From NCBI GenBank assembly GCA_964441775.1, contig CAYTVL010000031.1, forward strand, positions 1 to 64,000: 64,000 nt of DNA, given 5' to 3'. The position numbers and the translations under genes were made by a program. The notes beneath the pieces were generated by a model. That model worked only from the letters and a program-made list of their open reading frames with translations, was not told the DNA's origin and made no database searches. The DNA is from SYOC01 sp964441775. Its GTDB lineage: Bacteria > Desulfobacterota > Binatia > Bin18. Position 1 is the stretch's first letter. Every line of letters begins with the position of its first letter. This document shows positions 26,001 through 35,104 of this stretch, in pieces.

Positions 26001-26410
26001 TGGCGGCGGCAAGTCCAAAACCAGTGCCGGTTCCTACCAAAGAAACGCAGCCTTACTGGGACGGTTGCAAAAAACACGAGCTGCATATCCAGCAGTGCGC
26101 GGACTGCGGCCACCATCAATTTTATCCGCGTCTTTACTGCACCAAATGTATGAGTGACAAAGTCAACTGGGTCAAGGCCTCGGGGCGCGCCACAGTCTTG
26201 TCATACACGATTGTCTACCGTCCGGTGACCCAAGCGTTTTCCGGCGACGTGCCTTATGTGGTAGCGCTGGTCACGCTTGACGAAGGGCCGCAGATGATGA
26301 CCAATATCGTCGGCTGCGATCCCAACACGGTAAAAATTGGCATGCCGGTGCAAGTCACCTTTGACGACTGGACAGAAGATATCTCCGTGCCAAAATTTAA
26401 ACCTCTTTAA
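26000..26410 (+). CDS. DUF35 OB-fold acyl-CoA-associated protein
   Basis: A 136-residue protein with a rubredoxin-like zinc ribbon (CADCGHHQFYPRLYCTKCMS, residues 33-52) and an OB fold (GRATVLSYTIVYRP, PYVVALVTLDEGPQMMTNIV). In known cases DUF35 proteins bind the partner thiolase or dehydratase and its acyl-CoA. The ATG at 26000 shares a base with the thiolase stop (TGATG), implying coupled translation and a tight complex. Confidence 0.9.
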   Translation: MAAASPKPVPVPTKETQPYWDGCKKHELHIQQCADCGHHQFYPRLYCTKCMSDKVNWVKASGRATVLSYTIVYRPVTQAFSGDVPYVVALVTLDEGPQMMTNIVGCDPNTVKIGMPVQVTFDDWTEDISVPKFKPL

Positions 26411-26437
26411 TCGCTCCCCTAGAAAGGACGAGAAATC

Positions 26438-27253
26438 ATGGCTCAAACAATCGGTATGTCCGATGTTAAGTTGCATTACGCCAGCATCGCCGAAGCGAGA
26501 CAAATGTCTGGTCTACGGCTGATTCTCGGCGCTTATCCTGTCCCAGGACCTTGGCGCGAGGCGTGTAAGGAAATTTTTCGTATCAAGAAGATTCCGTACA
26601 CGCCGGTGACAGCCGCAGGGCAGGACGGTTCGGACCGGGAACTGTTTGAGTGGACCGCGCAACGGAGCGCGCCGGTGGCGATCTGGAACGATGAACGTCC
26701 ACGCTCGACCTGGATCGAGCAGCTCTCTCTGGCAGAACGGTTACAACCAGAACCAGCGTTGGTTCCGGCGAATATCGAAGATCGAATGTTGATGTTTGGT
26801 TACATCAATGAAATCTGCGGCGAGAACGGCTTTGCCTGGTCCAAGCGGCTCACTATGATTCATGGCACGGTGACCAATCCCAAGACCGACGAAGGGACTC
26901 GCTCTTTCTGGCTCAAGTTTGGGACGAAGTACGGGTATAGCGCCCAAGCCGCCGAAGCCGCACCGGCTCGGATGGCGGAGATTCTTCGCTTTCTCAGCGC
27001 CCGGCTAGAACAGCAATACGCCAAAGGCAACAAGTTTTTCATTGACAATCGGCTTTCAGCTTTGGATATCTACTGGGCGGCGTTCGCGGCGCTCGTGGAG
27101 CCGCTCCGGCCGGAACTGTGCCCTATGGCGACGGCGTTCCGCGCCTTCTACACGGAGAAGAACCCGGTAGTGACGGCGGCTCTTTCGCCCTTGCTCTTAG
27201 AGCACAGAGACTTCATTTATCGGGAGTATCTGGAGTTGCCGATCGTGTTTTAG
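26438..27253 (+). CDS. Glutathione S-transferase-like protein
   Basis: A 271-residue protein with a thioredoxin-fold N-terminal part (GLRLILGAYPVPGPWREACKEIFRIKKIPYTPV, quoted here only as position 25-57) and an all-helical C-terminal domain with DNRLSALDIYWAAF, the GST N-capping pattern. The N-terminus lacks an obvious catalytic Cys or Ser at the usual place, so it may be a ligandin or use another residue. It lies between the thiolase pair and the amidohydrolase and is likely part of the same catabolic operon. Confidence 0.75.
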   Translation: MAQTIGMSDVKLHYASIAEARQMSGLRLILGAYPVPGPWREACKEIFRIKKIPYTPVTAAGQDGSDRELFEWTAQRSAPVAIWNDERPRSTWIEQLSLAERLQPEPALVPANIEDRMLMFGYINEICGENGFAWSKRLTMIHGTVTNPKTDEGTRSFWLKFGTKYGYSAQAAEAAPARMAEILRFLSARLEQQYAKGNKFFIDNRLSALDIYWAAFAALVEPLRPELCPMATAFRAFYTEKNPVVTAALSPLLLEHRDFIYREYLELPIVF

Positions 27254-27277
27254 CGGTGGGAAAAAGGAGAGAGCCTC

Positions 27278-28753
27278 ATGTCTTATGATCTGCTCATTCG
27301 CAATGGAACTCTTGTTGACGGCACAGGCCGCCCAGGCTTTGTGGCCGACCTTGCTATTGAGGGTGACCGTATCTCAGCAATTGGCTCTGTGAGCAGTACC
27401 GCAAAGCAAGCGCTTGATGCGACGGGGCGGGTCGTCTCTCCTGGTTTCATTGACGTTCATTCTCACGACGATTTTGCTTTGCTGGATCGGCCCCTGTGTG
27501 ATTTCAAAATCATGCAGGGCGTCACCACTGAAGTCATCGGTAATTGTGGCTTCGGCGCGGCGCCGGCGGGGACAGCCTACAAGGCCTACATCCGCAACTT
27601 CGGGGCGCAGCTCTTTGGACCCATCGGCAATTTTGCGTGGGAAACGACAGACGAGTTTTTTCGTGCGCTGGAAGCGCGGTCGCCCTCGCTCAATGTGGCG
27701 GCCCTCGTGCCCCACGCCGCCGTGCGTTACTCCGTGCTTGGTGCGGATAAACGCGCCCCATCTGAGCAGGAACTTGCACGTATGCGAGATCTCGTGCGTG
27801 AAGGGATGGAGGCCGGAGCCGTGGGGATGTCGACCGGGCTTTTCTACTTGCCTTACACGAAGACAGAGGAAGTGATCGCGCTGGCGAAAGTTGTCGGTGA
27901 ATACCGTGGCCTCTATGCGACCCACATGCGCAACGAAGCTGGGCGACTGCTTGATTCTATCAATGAAACACTGCGCATCGGGCAAGAAGCCGGCGTGGCT
28001 GTGCAAATCTCTCATCACAAAGCGATGGGGCGCGAGAATTGGGGCAAGGTGACGGAGAGCCTCGCGCTGGTTGAGCAGGCGCGCACCCAAGGTTTTAATA
28101 TATCGTCTGACGCGTATCCCTACACAGCAGGGAGCACGACCCTGTCCGCGCTTGCCAAAGGTGGAACTCTCGAATCGGTCGCTCCAGCGGATGTCTTGAT
28201 TGCGTCAACACCAACGAAACATGAGTATGAGGGAAAATCCCTCGAAGAACTCTGTCGCATCACCGGGAAGCCGTTGCGCGAAACGGTTGACGCCATTCTG
28301 GCGGAGGAAGGAGAGGGTGTCGTCGCCGTGATCTTTGGCATGGACGAGGCTGACGTGCGTCGCGTGCTGGCGCATCCCGCGACCATGATCGGCTCCGACG
28401 GCATTCCGTCGGTTGAGGGCAAACCGCATCCGCGTCTATATGGGACCTTTGCGCGGGTGCTGGGAACGTATGCACGAGAGCAACAGCTCTTCTCACTGGA
28501 AGACGCCATCCATCGCATGACGGGCTTTCCGGCACAAAAGTTTTCCTTCACTGATCGGGGCGTGATTCGTCCCGGTGCCTTTGCCGACCTGGTCATATTT
28601 GATCCGCAAACAATCGCCGAGACCGGCACGTACCAAGACCCACGCCATTACCCGCCGGGCGTAGATTATGTCATTGTTAACGGGAAAATCACTGCCGATC
28701 ATGGATGGCACACCGGGACGCGGGGCGGGAGGATGCTGAGGACGAAGCGATAG
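27278..28753 (+). CDS. D-aminoacylase-type amidohydrolase
   Basis: A 491-residue metal-dependent hydrolase of the N-acyl-D-amino-acid deacylase family. It has the N-terminal beta sandwich (IRNGTLVDGTGRPG), GFIDVHSHDDF (metal histidines), EVIGNCGFGAAP with the metal cysteine, ATHMRNEAGRLLDSI, VAVQISHHKAMG, MIGSDGIP and the end FADLVIFDP. It would cleave an amide or related bond in a small substrate. GGAGAGAG precedes the ATG. Confidence 0.88.
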   Translation: MSYDLLIRNGTLVDGTGRPGFVADLAIEGDRISAIGSVSSTAKQALDATGRVVSPGFIDVHSHDDFALLDRPLCDFKIMQGVTTEVIGNCGFGAAPAGTAYKAYIRNFGAQLFGPIGNFAWETTDEFFRALEARSPSLNVAALVPHAAVRYSVLGADKRAPSEQELARMRDLVREGMEAGAVGMSTGLFYLPYTKTEEVIALAKVVGEYRGLYATHMRNEAGRLLDSINETLRIGQEAGVAVQISHHKAMGRENWGKVTESLALVEQARTQGFNISSDAYPYTAGSTTLSALAKGGTLESVAPADVLIASTPTKHEYEGKSLEELCRITGKPLRETVDAILAEEGEGVVAVIFGMDEADVRRVLAHPATMIGSDGIPSVEGKPHPRLYGTFARVLGTYAREQQLFSLEDAIHRMTGFPAQKFSFTDRGVIRPGAFADLVIFDPQTIAETGTYQDPRHYPPGVDYVIVNGKITADHGWHTGTRGGRMLRTKR

Positions 28754-28862
28754 GCAGCCTTCATCTATTGAGGGAAAAGTCTTGGCTACCTTGGAATCTT
28801 GCTGCTTCCCTCCCTTGCCAAACCAGCCGTAACCTGGACACTGAGACCACAGGAGATTTCTG

Positions 28863-29642
28863 ATGACGACACCTAACGAACGCACGATTATGGCCGGGGA
28901 TTACCGAGTGCGGGTGCTGGAGGCAGGCTCGGGTGAGCCGTTGCTGTTTCTGCATAGCGCTGGCGGCGCTGGGCTGTGGACGGAAGGCATTGATCGACTC
29001 GCGCAACATTTCCATGTGTTTCTTCCAGATCATCCCGGCTTTGGCCCGTCTCCGTTGCCGGATTGGCTCACCGGCATGGACGATATGGTGTTCCACTATC
29101 TTGATGTGTTGGACGCGCTGGGATTAACAGGGCCTATTCGTTTTGCCGGGGCGTCGTTTGGCGGTTGGATCGCCGCCGAATTCGCCGTATTTCATCCCGA
29201 GCGAGTGCGGAAGATGGTGTTGATCGACGCCGCCGGGCTGCGGATTCCTGAGGTTCCCATGCCCGACGTATTCCGCATTCCGCCGCAAAATATTTTGCCG
29301 CTCGTGTTTCACGACTTGTCAAAAGCGATGGCGGTCATGCCGAAAGATTTTGGCATCGAGACGATGGTGCAAATGTTTCACGACCGCAGCGCCTTTGCGC
29401 GGCTGTCATGGAACCCGTATCTTCATGACCCTAAACTGCGACGACGCATCGCTCGTGCGGCGAGCGTACCGACGTTGATTGTATGGGGTAAGCAGGATCA
29501 ATTGATTCCGCCAGTGTATGCGGAAGAATACAAGAAGCATCTCCCGCAGGCCGACGTCGTGTACGTCGATCAATGTGGGCATGACCCGACTATTGAACAG
29601 CCGGACGCCTTCGCACAAGCGGTGGTGGACTTTCTTCGCTAG
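28863..29642 (+). CDS. Alpha/beta-fold hydrolase
   Basis: A 259-residue serine hydrolase with the oxyanion region FLHSAGGAGLW, the nucleophile elbow GASFGGW near residue 97, the acid in TLIVWGKQDQLIPP, and the histidine in QCGHDPTIEQPD. It resembles ring-cleavage (meta-cleavage product) hydrolases. A strong site before the ATG (GGAGATTTC) and its position between the amidohydrolase and the luciferase-like gene suggest one operon, although the 109-base gap upstream could hold a promoter. Confidence 0.9.
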   Translation: MTTPNERTIMAGDYRVRVLEAGSGEPLLFLHSAGGAGLWTEGIDRLAQHFHVFLPDHPGFGPSPLPDWLTGMDDMVFHYLDVLDALGLTGPIRFAGASFGGWIAAEFAVFHPERVRKMVLIDAAGLRIPEVPMPDVFRIPPQNILPLVFHDLSKAMAVMPKDFGIETMVQMFHDRSAFARLSWNPYLHDPKLRRRIARAASVPTLIVWGKQDQLIPPVYAEEYKKHLPQADVVYVDQCGHDPTIEQPDAFAQAVVDFLR

Positions 29643-29657
29643 AGAAGAGGAGCAACT

Positions 29658-30806
29658 ATGCAATCGTATTTCTTCCACTTGATGCCGTGGACAGATTATC
29701 CTGAAGATTTTGACGAGAAATATGAGTCCTCCTGGGTGACATTCCCTAATACCTTCTATGATCCCGTCAAAGGCGCCGAACTGTACAATCGCTATCTCGA
29801 TGAACTCGAACATGCGGACTCCTTGGGCTACGACGGCATCTGCGTGAACGAGCATCATCAGAACGCCTACGGCTTGATGCCTTCGCCAAATATCATTGCC
29901 GGCATGTTGGCCCGGCGCACCAGGAACGCCAAGATTGCGATCCTGGGCAATGGCCTGCCGCTGCGGGGGAACCCGCTGCGCGTTGCGGAAGAGATCGCCA
30001 TGCTCGACGTGGTGACGCGAGGGCGCATTATCTCAGGCTTCGTGCGCGGTATCGGCTGCGAGTATTTCTCTTTGGATCTCGACCCTACGTTTTCGCGGGA
30101 CATGTTTTATGAGGCGCATGATTTAATCGTACGCGCCTGGACGGAGCCGGGGCCATTTGAGCATTTAGGCAAACACTTTCAATATCGTTACGTGAACGTG
30201 TGGCCGCGTCCATACACGAAGCCACATCCGCCGATCTGGATGCCTTCGGCAGGCAGTTCGGAGACCATCGAATTTGCCGCGCAGTATAAATATCCGTATG
30301 TGTCGGTGTTCACCCCGATTGAAAATGTCAAACGGTTGCTGAAGTCCTACCGGACGGCGGCGCGGGAAAAATTCGGCTACGAACCTGCTCCAGAACAGCT
30401 CGGCTATGCCCCGGGCATGTATGTGTCTGACGATGAGCAACGTGCGCAGGACGAGGCGGCAGAGCATGGGCAGTTCTTCTTAAGCAAGGCGTTTAAGATC
30501 CCGCCGCATTTTCTGCTGCCGCCGGGCTACGTGACGGAAAACTCTCTGCGAGGCTTCTTAGCGGGGCGCTTCAGCGAAGGGGCCCAGTTCCCGAGCCCGA
30601 TTGCCGGGACGCCGAAGACCGTGCTTGACCGTCTCATCGCCGATTATGATTTTCTTGAAGGGTTTGGTTATATCATCGTGGGCGCCGGGCCGGGAAACGC
30701 CACGCATGAACAGACGATGAAGCACATGACGCTCTTCCAACAGGAAGTGATGCCGGCGCTCAGGAAGTACCACGCCCAAAAGACGGGTTCACCGCCCAAC
30801 CAGTGA
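29658..30806 (+). CDS. LLM-class flavin-dependent oxidoreductase
   Basis: A 382-residue luciferase-like monooxygenase. It shows LEHADSLGYDGICVNEHHQNAYGL, LLARRTRNAKIAILGNGLPL, RVAEEIAMLDVVTRGRIISGFVRG and FQYRYVNVWPRPYTKPHPPIW, each quoted from a separate conserved block. It is only distantly like the enzyme at 19836-20891. It closes the plus-strand catabolic run, 15 bases after the hydrolase. Confidence 0.9.
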   Translation: MQSYFFHLMPWTDYPEDFDEKYESSWVTFPNTFYDPVKGAELYNRYLDELEHADSLGYDGICVNEHHQNAYGLMPSPNIIAGMLARRTRNAKIAILGNGLPLRGNPLRVAEEIAMLDVVTRGRIISGFVRGIGCEYFSLDLDPTFSRDMFYEAHDLIVRAWTEPGPFEHLGKHFQYRYVNVWPRPYTKPHPPIWMPSAGSSETIEFAAQYKYPYVSVFTPIENVKRLLKSYRTAAREKFGYEPAPEQLGYAPGMYVSDDEQRAQDEAAEHGQFFLSKAFKIPPHFLLPPGYVTENSLRGFLAGRFSEGAQFPSPIAGTPKTVLDRLIADYDFLEGFGYIIVGAGPGNATHEQTMKHMTLFQQEVMPALRKYHAQKTGSPPNQ

Positions 30807-30807
30807 A

Positions 30808-31038
30808 CTATTTTGGGAAGAAGGGGCGCAGCTTGAACGCCGTGAACGGGCGCTCCTTCATGACCTCCGCAAGTTTTTTTCTGAGCCTCAGACTTATTTC
30901 TTTCGCGTAGATAAGGACGCCTCCCACAACAACGCTGATCCCCAGGAGAGAAAAGAAGGTTCCTGTTCCTAACACTGAGATGAAAAAACTCGTGATAAAG
31001 ACTAACGCGAGCGAGACTAATAACACACCAATTTCCAT
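30808..31038 (-). CDS. Small two-helix membrane protein
   Basis: A 76-residue protein from the ATG at 31038, which has an AAGGAGCC site. Two hydrophobic helices (VLLVSLALVFITSFFISVL, FFSLLGISVVVGGVLIYA) are followed by a basic tail. The family is unknown to me. The stop is one base from the end of the convergent luciferase-like gene. Confidence 0.6.
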   Translation of the reverse strand: MEIGVLLVSLALVFITSFFISVLGTGTFFSLLGISVVVGGVLIYAKEISLRLRKKLAEVMKERPFTAFKLRPFFPK

Positions 31039-31215
31039 ACCTGGCTCCTTGTCTTCATTGGTAGGAAGAAAAACACGCGACAAAGGGGAAAGTTGCAAAC
31101 GCCTTTCTTCCCGCGCCTGGGCTTGCTACTTTCCGCTGACAAGATGAATCCACCTCCGTAGAATAATTATGCTGATCGCGAGAGTGTAAGGAAGAGGGAG
31201 CGTTGACCTCAAATT
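31039..31215. other. Gap without a convincing gene
   Basis: This stretch between the small membrane protein and the DAHP synthase stop holds no frame or hairpin I can defend. Confidence 0.4.
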
Positions 31216-32277
31216 TCAATTGAATCTCGTGGCGGAGCCCGCCGCTTCCGCCAGCTCGCGCAGCATGGCGACAGTCGTGGGAAAATCGACACACGGATCG
31301 GTGATGCTCTGACCATAGACTAACTGCTGGCGCGGAGCTGGAAACGTTTGCTTCCCAGCAACAAGATTACTTTCGATCATGACTCCCATGAGCTGCGGGC
31401 TGCCCGAGCGCAGTTGCGCGGCCACATCCGCGAGCACGAGTGGTTGTCGGTTAAAATCTTTCTGCGTGTTGCCGTGGCTACAGTCGACCATGATACGTGT
31501 ACACAAATTAGACTGCTGCAGCACCTTGGCGGCAATGGCGACGCTTGCGGCGTCGTAGTTCGGGGCACTCGCTCCGCCGCGCAGCACCAGGTGACAGTCG
31601 GGGTTGCCAGTCGTGCTCACCACGCTGACTTGGCCTTGGCCGTCGATGCCCAAGAATCGATGGGGATGCAGCGCCGCGCTTATGGCGTTCACCGCCGGAG
31701 CGATGCTGCCGTCCGTGCTGTTCTTAAATCCCACAGGCATGGAGAGCCCAGACGCCATCTCGCGGTGTGTTTGGCTTTCGCTCGTGCGGGCTCCGATGCC
31801 GGTCCACGCCACCAGTTCCGCCAGATACTGTGGGGTGATCGGGTCGAGCATCTCAGTGGCTGTTGGAAGCCCCGCTTCCGCGAGGTCCAGCAGCAGCTTG
31901 CGCGCGAGACGCAGACCGGTGGCTATATCATAGCTATCGTCAAGATGCGGATCGTTGAGGAGCCCTTTCCAGCCGGTCGTCGTGCGAGGCTTTTCAAAGT
32001 AGACACGCATAACAATCAGAAGACGGTCTCGCAGCTCTTCCTTGGCCTTAAGCAAATGTTCGGCGTAGTCTCGTGCGGCGTCCACATCGTGAATGGAGCA
32101 GGGACCGACAACGGCCAGCAGGCGCTGATCTTCGTCTTGGAGGATCGCGCGAATGGCGTCCCGCGTCGTCGCCACCGTTTCCGCGACCCGTTCGGAGATC
32201 GGGAGTTCCTGCTTCAAGGCGGTTGGGGTAACGAGGGGATTGGTGTCAACAACGTGAAGGTTGTTCGTCTGTCTCAT
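31216..32277 (-). CDS. 3-deoxy-7-phosphoheptulonate synthase (class I)
   Basis: Condenses phosphoenolpyruvate and erythrose 4-phosphate, the first step of aromatic amino acid synthesis. The 353-residue protein is close to AroF/G/H in length and shows LLAVVGPCSIHD, MRVYFEKPRTTTGWKGLLNDP, GARTSESQTHREMASGLSMPVGFKN, LRGG, MVDCSHGNTQKD and the end SITDPCVDF. It stands alone, with a 7-bp repeat block upstream. Which isozyme type is feedback-regulated cannot be told. Confidence 0.95.
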   Translation of the reverse strand: MRQTNNLHVVDTNPLVTPTALKQELPISERVAETVATTRDAIRAILQDEDQRLLAVVGPCSIHDVDAARDYAEHLLKAKEELRDRLLIVMRVYFEKPRTTTGWKGLLNDPHLDDSYDIATGLRLARKLLLDLAEAGLPTATEMLDPITPQYLAELVAWTGIGARTSESQTHREMASGLSMPVGFKNSTDGSIAPAVNAISAALHPHRFLGIDGQGQVSVVSTTGNPDCHLVLRGGASAPNYDAASVAIAAKVLQQSNLCTRIMVDCSHGNTQKDFNRQPLVLADVAAQLRSGSPQLMGVMIESNLVAGKQTFPAPRQQLVYGQSITDPCVDFPTTVAMLRELAEAAGSATRFN

Positions 32278-32313
32278 ATCTTCTCTCGGTAGACTGCATA
32301 GTAAGGAGAGAGG

Positions 32314-32383
32314 AAGGCTGAAGGCTATAGGCTAAAGGCCAAAGGGAAGCCCCTAAAGCCTCAAGCCTGCAACCTGGGGCCTA
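32314..32383. repeat. Ten-unit degenerate 7-bp tandem repeat
   Basis: Exactly ten 7-bp units: AAGGCTG AAGGCTA TAGGCTA AAGGCCA AAGGGAA, then GCCCCTA AAGCCTC AAGCCTG CAACCTG GGGCCTA. The first half has AGGCT and the second AGCCT, so the block can also fold back on itself. It lies between the DAHP synthase start and the stop of the next gene and just overlaps that stop. Confidence 0.75.
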
Positions 32384-33277
32384 TTCTTTCCACGTTCCGC
32401 GCACGGTCGTGCCGGTTTGTTTTTCTAACTCCTTGACCGTGGCTAAGACATCTTCTTTCGCGTAGCCGTTGGCTTGATAGAACTTAATCAGTTCGTTGGC
32501 GGCGGAGCCCATTTTTAGCGGCACGCCAAACTCCTTGCCAAGGTCAACTGCCAGGCCGATGTCTTTGCTGGCGAGGTCGATGGTGAAGGTTGGCGCCAGC
32601 TTATCGCGGAGAATGGCGCGCGTGCCGGATTCCCACACAAAACTCCCACCGCTGCTGGCTTTGACCGCCTGCCAAATGACATTCGGATCAACTCCAGCTT
32701 TCGCGCCAAGCACCATCGCTTCGGCGGCGCCCATCATGTGGATGAAGGCCAGCATATTGTTGACGAGTTTGACGACGTTGCCCGCGCCGATGGCGCCGCA
32801 ATAAATGACGTTGGCGCCCATCGTTTTGAGGACGGATTCACATTTGTCGTACACCGCTTTCTCGCCGCCCACCATGATCGCGAGCGTTGCGGCACGGGCG
32901 CCGCGCACGCCGCCGCTGACCGGCGCGTCGAGGAACGACACCCCTTTGGCTTTGGCTTTATCACAGAGATTGCGCACGACCATCGGAGAGTTTGTGCTCA
33001 TGTCGAAAATAATGCCGCTGTTCTTTGTGCCAGCCAGGACACCGTCGTCCGCGAGCACCACACGCTCCACGTCCGCTGGCATGGGCAGCGACAAAAATGT
33101 GGCTTCAGCGCCGGTCGCCGCTTCTTTGGGACTGTTGGCCCACGTTGCGCCGGCCTCGAGCAAATTGGCGGCGGATTCGCGACGAATATCAAACACTTGT
33201 AATGAATGACCGGCTTTCACCAGGTTCGCCGCCATTGGGTTTCCCATATTGCCGACACCAACAAATCCGAGTTTCAT
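32381..33277 (-). CDS. 3-hydroxyisobutyrate dehydrogenase-type oxidoreductase
   Basis: A 298-residue NAD(P)-dependent beta-hydroxyacid dehydrogenase. The Rossmann motif GVGNMGNPMAANLVKAGH is at the N-terminus, DAPVSGGVRGARAATLAIMVGG is the substrate segment near residue 118, KLVNNML carries the catalytic lysine near 170, and KDIGLAVDLGKEFGVPLKM follows. Substrates may be 3-hydroxyisobutyrate, tartronate semialdehyde or a related acid. Confidence 0.92.
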   Translation of the reverse strand: MKLGFVGVGNMGNPMAANLVKAGHSLQVFDIRRESAANLLEAGATWANSPKEAATGAEATFLSLPMPADVERVVLADDGVLAGTKNSGIIFDMSTNSPMVVRNLCDKAKAKGVSFLDAPVSGGVRGARAATLAIMVGGEKAVYDKCESVLKTMGANVIYCGAIGAGNVVKLVNNMLAFIHMMGAAEAMVLGAKAGVDPNVIWQAVKASSGGSFVWESGTRAILRDKLAPTFTIDLASKDIGLAVDLGKEFGVPLKMGSAANELIKFYQANGYAKEDVLATVKELEKQTGTTVRGTWKE

Positions 33278-33334
33278 AACGCCTCCTTGTTCACCTGCAC
33301 TACTACTTCATCACACTGATGTTCATGGGTTCAG

Positions 33335-33437
33335 CGTCGTCATGCCAGCGAAAGCTGGCATCCAGGAAGATTCAGCACGGACTCCCAGTTACGGTTCCTG
33401 GATTCCGGGTCTTGCGTTGCTCGCCCGGAATGACGTA
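33335..33437. repeat. REP-like repeat, ATGCCAGC/CCGGAATGAC family
   Basis: Begins with the hairpin ATGCCAGCGAAAGCTGGCAT and ends with GATTCCGGGTCTTGCG and CCGGAATGACG. Related copies lie at 54994-55092 (inverted), 61886-61959, 63089-63152 and 63346-63374. It occupies the gap between two genes. Confidence 0.8.
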
Positions 33438-33479
33438 ACCACAGTCTACCCCTCACGTCTCACCTGCTGCGTCTGTGTT

Positions 33480-34031
33480 CTATCTGTTTCCCTCCTGCGG
33501 CGCTAGATCGATGTGGATGTGCAGCTCGTCTGCGATTTGGTTCAATTGATCGTCCAGGGTAGGAATGCTCACCGAGTCCGGGACGGCCATCTGGATCTGC
33601 ATGGTGTAAATGGCCGTGCCGCTACCGGGCTCAGGCCGTGACTGGGTTTGCATCTGCACGATGTTGATCCCGTGATTGGCCAGACAACGCGCCACACGCG
33701 CCACGATGCCTGCTTTATCAATGCCGGTGGCTTGGAGCTCATACAAAGTCGAGCGCTCACCCATGCCGTAAGGGGTGGGCTCTCCGGCGAGCGGGCGGAA
33801 AAAGACGGTCAGCCGCTTTTCCCATTCCAGGTGTTTACAGGCGGTGGAGAGTCGCTGCTCAATATCCTCGCTTTGACCGGACAAGAGCAGCAGGATAGCG
33901 ATCTCGCCGCCGAGGAAGGTCATGCTGGAATCTTCCAAGTTGCAGTCGCACTCATAGATGAGTTCCGCCAAGTCTGCGACGATGCCCAGGCGGTCCCCAC
34001 CAATGGCCGACAGCGCAAACCATTTTCTCAT
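33480..34031 (-). CDS. ACT-domain protein, GcvR-like
   Basis: A 183-residue protein made of two ACT domains (MRKWFALSAIGGDRLGIVAD and LQATGIDKAGIVARVARCLA). The family includes the glycine-cleavage repressor GcvR and other amino-acid sensors. I start it at the ATG at 34031, which has a GGAG site and overlaps the sirtuin stop by four bases (ATGA), indicating translational coupling. Confidence 0.82.
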   Translation of the reverse strand: MRKWFALSAIGGDRLGIVADLAELIYECDCNLEDSSMTFLGGEIAILLLLSGQSEDIEQRLSTACKHLEWEKRLTVFFRPLAGEPTPYGMGERSTLYELQATGIDKAGIVARVARCLANHGINIVQMQTQSRPEPGSGTAIYTMQIQMAVPDSVSIPTLDDQLNQIADELHIHIDLAPQEGNR

Positions 34032-34816
34032 TGGCGTAACTCCTTGATAGCGGCGATCAGTTTTGGCATGACTTCCGCCGACGGGCCCCGCAGACTGAAT
34101 TGGCACAGCGGCGTGATCTCGCTCTCGTAGAGATTGATTTCAATCAGGGTTCCGCCTTTTTGTCGCACAGCCAATGGGAATGAAGCGGCGGGATACACGG
34201 TGGCTGAGGTGCCGGCCACAATGAAGCAATCGCAAAGTTGCGTCTCGCTGTAGCACGCATCAAGCGCATCCGGCGGGATGGGCTCGCCGAAGGACACGGT
34301 GTCGCTTTTGAGCATCCCGTTACACTTGGGGCACTGCGGCGGCAGGTTATGCAGCGGCACTTCGGAGCCCGGGTAGCGCGAGTTGCACTCGATACAGCGG
34401 ATCAGCGTGTAGTTGCCGTGGATCTCTACCAGCTTTTGACTACCGGCGCGTTTGTGGAGATTGTCCACGTTCTGGGTAATGAGACATTGTAGAATCCCCA
34501 TCTTTTCCAGCTCGGCGAAGGCGTGATGTCCCGCGTTCGGTTCAGCAGAGCCCACGGTTTCCCAGATGATTTTGCTAGGGCCTTGGGGATTTAGGCGCTC
34601 CTCCCAGGCTTTTTTGGGATTTTGTAGAAAGATTTGGTAACCGTTCATAGGCGGCTCGCCGTATTTGGTCCATAGCCCGCCCGGGCCGCGAAACGGTGGG
34701 ATGCCGCTCTCGACGGAAATGCCCGCGCCGGTCAGCGCCATCACGTAGCGGGCGGAGAGTAACGTCTGCGCCGCGCGGCGGATGTCGTCATCTTGGTTTG
34801 ATGCTGAGTAGGACAT
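34028..34816 (-). CDS. NAD-dependent protein deacylase (sirtuin)
   Basis: A 262-residue Sir2-family enzyme that removes acyl groups from lysines using NAD. Motifs are LTGAGISVESGIPPFRG, TQNVDNLHKRAGSQKLVEIHG with the catalytic histidine, zinc cysteines in CIECN and CPKCN, and VAGTSATVYPAA. It is complete, close to CobB-type bacterial sirtuins. Pairing with an ACT-domain protein may link deacylation to amino acid levels; that is inference. Confidence 0.93.
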   Translation of the reverse strand: MSYSASNQDDDIRRAAQTLLSARYVMALTGAGISVESGIPPFRGPGGLWTKYGEPPMNGYQIFLQNPKKAWEERLNPQGPSKIIWETVGSAEPNAGHHAFAELEKMGILQCLITQNVDNLHKRAGSQKLVEIHGNYTLIRCIECNSRYPGSEVPLHNLPPQCPKCNGMLKSDTVSFGEPIPPDALDACYSETQLCDCFIVAGTSATVYPAASFPLAVRQKGGTLIEINLYESEITPLCQFSLRGPSAEVMPKLIAAIKELRQ

Positions 34817-34838
34817 GTTTCAATCCTCTCGAATAGGT

Positions 34839-35090
34839 TTAAACAATCTCAGGTTCGTATTGGTACACGGGCACCTGCAACACTCGTGTTGGCTGTTGTT
34901 GGCCTTGGAGCGCGCGATCAATCGATTTTGCTACCTGCGGCTTGATGAATTTCTCACCACATTGGGTGCACACTCCTACAGGAACGTCTTCGAAGATAAA
35001 TAATTGTCCCTGCCAGCGCACTTCTCGCGGTAGGCGTTGTTCTTCTACAGTTCCTCCGCAATAAAAACAGTCGCTATATGATGTTGACAT
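34839..35090 (-). CDS. YgiT-type zinc finger protein (antitoxin-like)
   Basis: An 83-residue protein with two CxxC pairs (DCFYCGGTVEE and GVCTQCGEKFI), the MqsA N-terminal/YgiT zinc-finger form. The start at 35090 has a GGAG site. It follows the DUF4258 gene by 14 bases; DUF4258-YgiT pairs resemble toxin-antitoxin modules. Here the HTH half of MqsA is missing, so DNA binding would need another protein. Confidence 0.82.
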   Translation of the reverse strand: MSTSYSDCFYCGGTVEEQRLPREVRWQGQLFIFEDVPVGVCTQCGEKFIKPQVAKSIDRALQGQQQPTRVLQVPVYQYEPEIV

Positions 35091-35104
35091 AGATTCTATC
35101 TCCA

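Noticed and set aside
31348..32292. 314-residue frame opposite DAHP synthase
   Set aside because: Complete, motif-bearing DAHP synthase lies on the other strand; the frame has no recognisable domain.
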